Shown here in pieces: positions 61,126 to 64,000 of a DNA stretch of 64,000 bases. Made by a program: the position numbers and the translations under genes. Under the pieces are notes generated by a model. That model did no database searches and was not told the origin of the DNA. It saw only the letters and a program-made list of their open reading frames with translations. Location of the stretch: contig JAVHLB010000005.1 of the NCBI GenBank assembly GCA_031082425.1, positions 188,137 through 252,136 on the forward strand, written 5' to 3'. The stretch's first letter is position 1; each line of letters opens with the position of its first letter. This DNA comes from Candidatus Edwardsbacteria bacterium. GTDB taxonomy: Bacteria > Edwardsbacteria > AC1 > EtOH8.

Positions 61126-62073
61126 TCACTTAACACCAAGCAATGTACCGGCTTTGCCTTTTAGGGCTTCGGCTGCCTTTTCCAGGGAAGTGATAATAAC
61201 TTGTCTTCCCCCGTACTCCAAAAATTGGATGGCGGCCTCGATCTTGGGGCCCATGCTGCCGGCGGCGAAATGCCCTGCGGCCAGGTATCCCTTGGCCTCG
61301 CTCAACGTGATCTTGTCCAGATCCTTCTGGCCGGGTTTCTTGTAATTTAGCGACACTTTCCCCACCGAGGTCAGTATCAAGAGGGTCTCGGCCTGAATAT
61401 CGCGGGCCAGGACCGCCGAGGCCCGGTCCTTGTCTATCACCGCATCCACCCCCTCATAGCCTCCTTCGGTCTTGGCATATACCGGCACCCCTCCGCCCCC
61501 GGCGGCGATGACGATGGTCCCGGAATGAACCAGTTGCTTGATGGTCCGGCGGTTGACTATGGAGCGGGGAATGGGGGACGGCACGAAGCGGCGGTAGCCC
61601 CGTCCGGCGTCTTCTTTGACCACCCAGCCGCGTTTAAGCAAAGCTTCAACTTCGTCCTGCTTATAATAGGAACCTATTGGTTTGGAAGGATCCAATATCG
61701 AGGGATCATCCTTATCCACCACCACCTGAGTGACCATGGTAACCACGTCACGGTCGATCTTCTCCCTTATCAGATTATTCTGAAGGGACTGCTCTATCAT
61801 GTAACCCATCCCGCCCTCGGTGTCGGCCACAATGACACCCAAAGGAAGGGCCGGGATGCCGTCGGGGAAGGTGCGCTCCACCCGTAGCAGGGCATTGCCC
61901 ACCTGGGGGCCGTTGCCGTGGGAAATGGCCAGGTTGTAGCCTTCCTTGACCAGTTCGGTGATGGCCTGCACCGCCTGCCTGGTATTGGAGAACTGCTGGT
62001 GAATGTCTTCCTTGCCGGTGGCGCCGATGGCATTCCCGCCCAGGGCCACCACCGCGGTTTTATTGTTTGGCAT
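61126..62073 (-). CDS. arcC: Carbamate kinase
   Basis: 315 residues. It makes ATP from carbamoyl phosphate (or the reverse). VVALGGNAIG opens the protein; SHGNGPQVGNALLR and AAGGGGVPVYA are typical. No arginine deiminase or ornithine carbamoyltransferase gene is in view. It lies between the cyclic-DPG synthetase and the KOR operon. Confidence 0.95.
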   Translation of the reverse strand: MPNNKTAVVALGGNAIGATGKEDIHQQFSNTRQAVQAITELVKEGYNLAISHGNGPQVGNALLRVERTFPDGIPALPLGVIVADTEGGMGYMIEQSLQNNLIREKIDRDVVTMVTQVVVDKDDPSILDPSKPIGSYYKQDEVEALLKRGWVVKEDAGRGYRRFVPSPIPRSIVNRRTIKQLVHSGTIVIAAGGGGVPVYAKTEGGYEGVDAVIDKDRASAVLARDIQAETLLILTSVGKVSLNYKKPGQKDLDKITLSEAKGYLAAGHFAAGSMGPKIEAAIQFLEYGGRQVIITSLEKAAEALKGKAGTLLGVK

Positions 62074-62132
62074 ACATTTCTCTTTTTAGGAACCTATAAA
62101 TTAAGTTCTTGCAGTGTGCACAGTCTTTTTAT

Positions 62133-62206
62133 TAACCACAAAGCCCGCTAAGCACACAAAGAAATAATATAGATTCTTTGAGCCCTTGGTGCTCTCTGTG
62201 GTAAAA
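62133..62206. repeat. Inverted pair of dispersed repeats (ACCACAAAG ... CTCTGTGGT)
   Basis: TTAACCACAAAGCCCGCTAA followed by GCACACAAAG (62132-62161) faces TCTTTGAGCCCTTGGTGCTC followed by TCTGTGGTAA (62176-62205). The two arms could pair into a long imperfect stem. Both arms belong to the ACCACAAAG family. Confidence 0.65.
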
Positions 62207-62254
62207 GTTCCGGTTTATCCTGATCTTGGTTGATATCACGGCAAAGACCCCACT

Positions 62255-62289
62255 CTCTGCAACAGGGGGAAATATCCCCTTGTGCAGAG
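62255..62289. terminator. Hairpin beyond the cyclic-DPG synthetase gene
   Basis: CTCTGCAACAGGGG faces CCCCTTGTGCAGAG with a short A/T-rich loop. It lies 30 bases after the stop on the minus strand. No T-run follows, so termination is uncertain. Confidence 0.5.
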
Positions 62290-62318
62290 TAATGAGGCCG
62301 TTGCAATGGTTAAGGTTT

Positions 62319-63638
62319 TTATTTTTTGATGACCTTTTTGATGGCCGCAGCCAGGTCGGGATGGGAGGTCTCCTTCAGGTCATAGCCCACCCGTACCGCC
62401 GGCTTGGGGAACTTGACCAGGCGGCGCAGGTCGATGGGCGTTCCCACCACATACATGTCGCAGGGCGTCCGGTTGATGGTGGCCTGGAGGTCGCTGATCT
62501 GCTTGGCGGAATATCCCATGGCCGGAAGCAGCACCCCGATGCCGGGATATTTCTTGAAGGTGTCGGCAATGGTGCCCACCGCATAGGGACGGGGATCTAT
62601 CATCTTGGCCACCCCGTGCTTCTTGGCCGCCACCACCCCGGCACCGTATTTCATCTCTCCGTGGGTCAGGGTCGGGCCGTCTTCGATCACCAGCACCCTC
62701 TTCCCTTTAAGACTCTGGGGCTGTTCCACCGTTACCGGGGAATCGGCGTCGATCACCAGGGCCCGGGGATTGGCCGTTTTGATATTGGCTTTGACGATCT
62801 TGATGTCCTCTTTCCTGGCGCTGTCCTCCTTGTTGATGACGATGACATCGGCCCGGCGCAGGTTGACCTCGCCGGGATAGTATGACAGCTCATGTCCCGG
62901 GCGGTGGGGATCCACCACCACTATCTCCAGGTCGGACTTGTAGAACGAGAAGTCGTTGTTTCCGCCGTCCCAGACGATGACATCGGCCTCCTTCTCGGCC
63001 TGGCGCAAAATGGCCTCGTAGTCCACCCCGGCGTAGATGACATTGCCGCGCACCACGTGAGGTTCGTACTCCTCCATCTCCTCGATGGTGCATTTGTGCT
63101 TGGCCAGGTCCTGGACCGTGGCAAAGCGCTGGACCTTCTGCTTGACCAGGTCGCCGTAGGGCATGGGATGGCGGATGGCCACCACCTTCTTGCCCATGGC
63201 CATCAGGATCTCGATCACCCGGCGGGTGGTCTGGCTCTTGCCGCTGCCGGTGCGCACCGCGCAGATGGAAATAACCGGCTTGGTGGACTTGATCATGGTA
63301 TCCTTGGGGCCCAGCATCATGAAATCGGCCCCGGCGGCGTTGACCACGGCCCCCTTGCCCATGACGTAGGCGTAGGGCACGTCGGAGTATGCAAATACCA
63401 CCTGGTCGACCTTCAGTTTGGTGATCAGCTTGGTGAGCTCCTTCTCGTCGTAGATGGGAATGCCCTTGGGGTAAAGCTTTCCGGCCAGAGCCGCGGGATA
63501 TTTGCGTCCGGCTATATCGGGGATCTGGGTGGCGGTAAAGGCCACCACTTCGTAATCCTGGTTGTTGCGGAAATAGGTATTGAAATTATGGAAATCGCGC
63601 CCGGCGGCTCCCATGATCAGGATCCTTTTTTTGGACAT
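62319..63638 (-). CDS. Cyclic 2,3-diphosphoglycerate synthetase homologue (P-loop GTPase-like)
   Basis: 439 residues. The N-terminal 130 residues are Rossmann-like (ILIMGAAGRDFHNFNTYF); a P-loop VRTGSGKSQTTR follows near residue 150, then DGGNNDFSFYKSDLEIVVVD and VINKEDSARKEDIK. This matches proteins annotated as cyclic 2,3-diphosphoglycerate synthetase, known from methanogens, where the product is a solute. Bacterial members are common but little studied, so the reaction here is uncertain. AGGAGAAC precedes the ATG. Confidence 0.85.
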   Translation of the reverse strand: MSKKRILIMGAAGRDFHNFNTYFRNNQDYEVVAFTATQIPDIAGRKYPAALAGKLYPKGIPIYDEKELTKLITKLKVDQVVFAYSDVPYAYVMGKGAVVNAAGADFMMLGPKDTMIKSTKPVISICAVRTGSGKSQTTRRVIEILMAMGKKVVAIRHPMPYGDLVKQKVQRFATVQDLAKHKCTIEEMEEYEPHVVRGNVIYAGVDYEAILRQAEKEADVIVWDGGNNDFSFYKSDLEIVVVDPHRPGHELSYYPGEVNLRRADVIVINKEDSARKEDIKIVKANIKTANPRALVIDADSPVTVEQPQSLKGKRVLVIEDGPTLTHGEMKYGAGVVAAKKHGVAKMIDPRPYAVGTIADTFKKYPGIGVLLPAMGYSAKQISDLQATINRTPCDMYVVGTPIDLRRLVKFPKPAVRVGYDLKETSHPDLAAAIKKVIKK

Positions 63639-63917
63639 CTTCGGTTCTCCTGTCTATTTGATTCATTTGTTTTCGGTGAAAATAATAAAGGGCAATGCCA
63701 CGCAGTAAAGTCAAAATACAGCGATGATGCAAATGCCCGAAATGTCTTTATATTCAGTCGAAGGGGTCTTCCCTAAGCCAGTCTAATATGTAATTACGCG
63801 ATAACAACATACGGAATATTTCCATTTATGAAATTAGAGTTGTATTTTAACATCAATACGGGCTTATGTCAAGGATAAAAGGGCATGCCAAATTAAACCC
63901 TTGAGAAGCCAAATAAT
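63639..63917. other. Gene-free upstream region of the cyclic-DPG synthetase gene
   Basis: About 280 bases, AT-rich towards 63800-63870, with no open frame of note, no tRNA and no close match to the promoter consensus. It should hold the promoter of the synthetase gene. Confidence 0.5.
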
Positions 63918-63944
63918 AAGGGCCGCCCCTTTGGGGCGGCCCTT
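63918..63944 (-). terminator. Hairpin terminator of the right-edge gene
   Basis: A perfect 12-bp stem AAGGGCCGCCCC / GGGGCGGCCCTT with loop TTT lies 16 bases after the stop at 63961. The following minus-strand sequence is ATTATTTGG, a weak T-run. Confidence 0.8.
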
Positions 63945-63960
63945 GGTGGATATTAGATAT

Positions 63961-64000
63961 TTACCTGACAATCATCAGCTTCCTGGTGGAAACAAAGTCT
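63961..64000 (-). CDS. C-terminal end of a secreted sorting-tail protein (rest beyond window)
   Basis: Only the last 12 codons are inside: DFVSTRKLMIVR and a TAA stop. The ending STRKLMIVR matches the last strand of type IX-like sorting tails, as in RATRKFVVVQ (34105 gene) and ATAKMVVVR (47109 gene). The main body lies to the right. Confidence 0.65.
   Translation of the reverse strand, partial: DFVSTRKLMIVR

Overview
The window looks like a contig from an uncultivated, obligately or mostly anaerobic bacterium. GC is moderately high, punctuated by a few AT-rich genes. Two complete four-subunit 2-oxoacid:ferredoxin oxidoreductase operons, acetate kinase, carbamate kinase, a 2,3-cyclic-diphosphoglycerate synthetase homologue and secreted proteins ending in type IX-like C-terminal sorting tails suggest a candidate phylum near the FCB group (TA06/Edwardsbacteria or WOR-3 style genomes). 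This placement is inference from gene content; no rRNA is present. All protein genes except one (12003-12524) lie on the minus strand, as expected for the leading strand of one replichore arm.

Layout. 1-2390: three membrane proteins of unknown function, one with a fibronectin III domain, running off the left edge. 2514-4470: a three-gene flavin/iron-sulfur dehydrogenase module without its amino-acid oxidase subunit. 4566-7762: truA, a JAMM metalloprotease, prfA and prmC, tightly coupled. 7778-11833: mixed genes ending in cinA, pgpA and pgsA. 12003-14784: a secreted lysine-rich protein (the only plus-strand gene), a nucleotidyltransferase and a TPR protein. 14842-17635: a VorB-type oxidoreductase operon whose alpha subunit carries a histone-like lysine-rich tail. 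17782-21051: ammonium transporter and a NarL/NreB-type two-component system. 21193-22370: tRNA-Gly, a small lipoprotein gene framed by a duplicated tRNA-Leu 3' end, tRNA-Leu and tRNA-Cys. 22436-29951: sppA, ispG, rpsA, ispH, plsC, cmk and hisC. 30106-33776: fluoride channel, TlpA-like protein and pyrG. 34105-42718: secreted M6 protease, rarA, cell-wall amidase and the nickel chaperones hypA and hypB. 42718-53272: DUF2723 glycosyltransferase, cdaA, folP, a secreted repeat protein, folE, ftsH, hpt and tilS. 53373-64000: a P-loop kinase, DUF4321, an AmrS-like radical SAM enzyme, yceD, ackA, ndk, a KorA-type oxidoreductase operon, arcC, the cyclic-2,3-DPG synthetase and the extreme end of another sorting-tail protein.

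The genes fit a fermentative, ferredoxin-centred metabolism. The two oxidoreductases would turn branched-chain or other 2-oxoacids into acyl-CoA and reduced ferredoxin. Acetate kinase and nucleoside diphosphate kinase sit beside the second one and would pass on the resulting energy, and carbamate kinase is another ATP-forming enzyme. Housekeeping operons are packed, with ATGA, TGATG or TAATG junctions.

Promoters can be read directly. Ten sites match TTGACA / TATAAT closely, nine of them with exactly 17 bp spacing. In four, the -10 box lies 5 to 9 bases from the start codon, which suggests leaderless mRNAs. Intergenic DNA carries several dispersed short repeat families. No CRISPR array, IS element, integrase or replication origin was seen.
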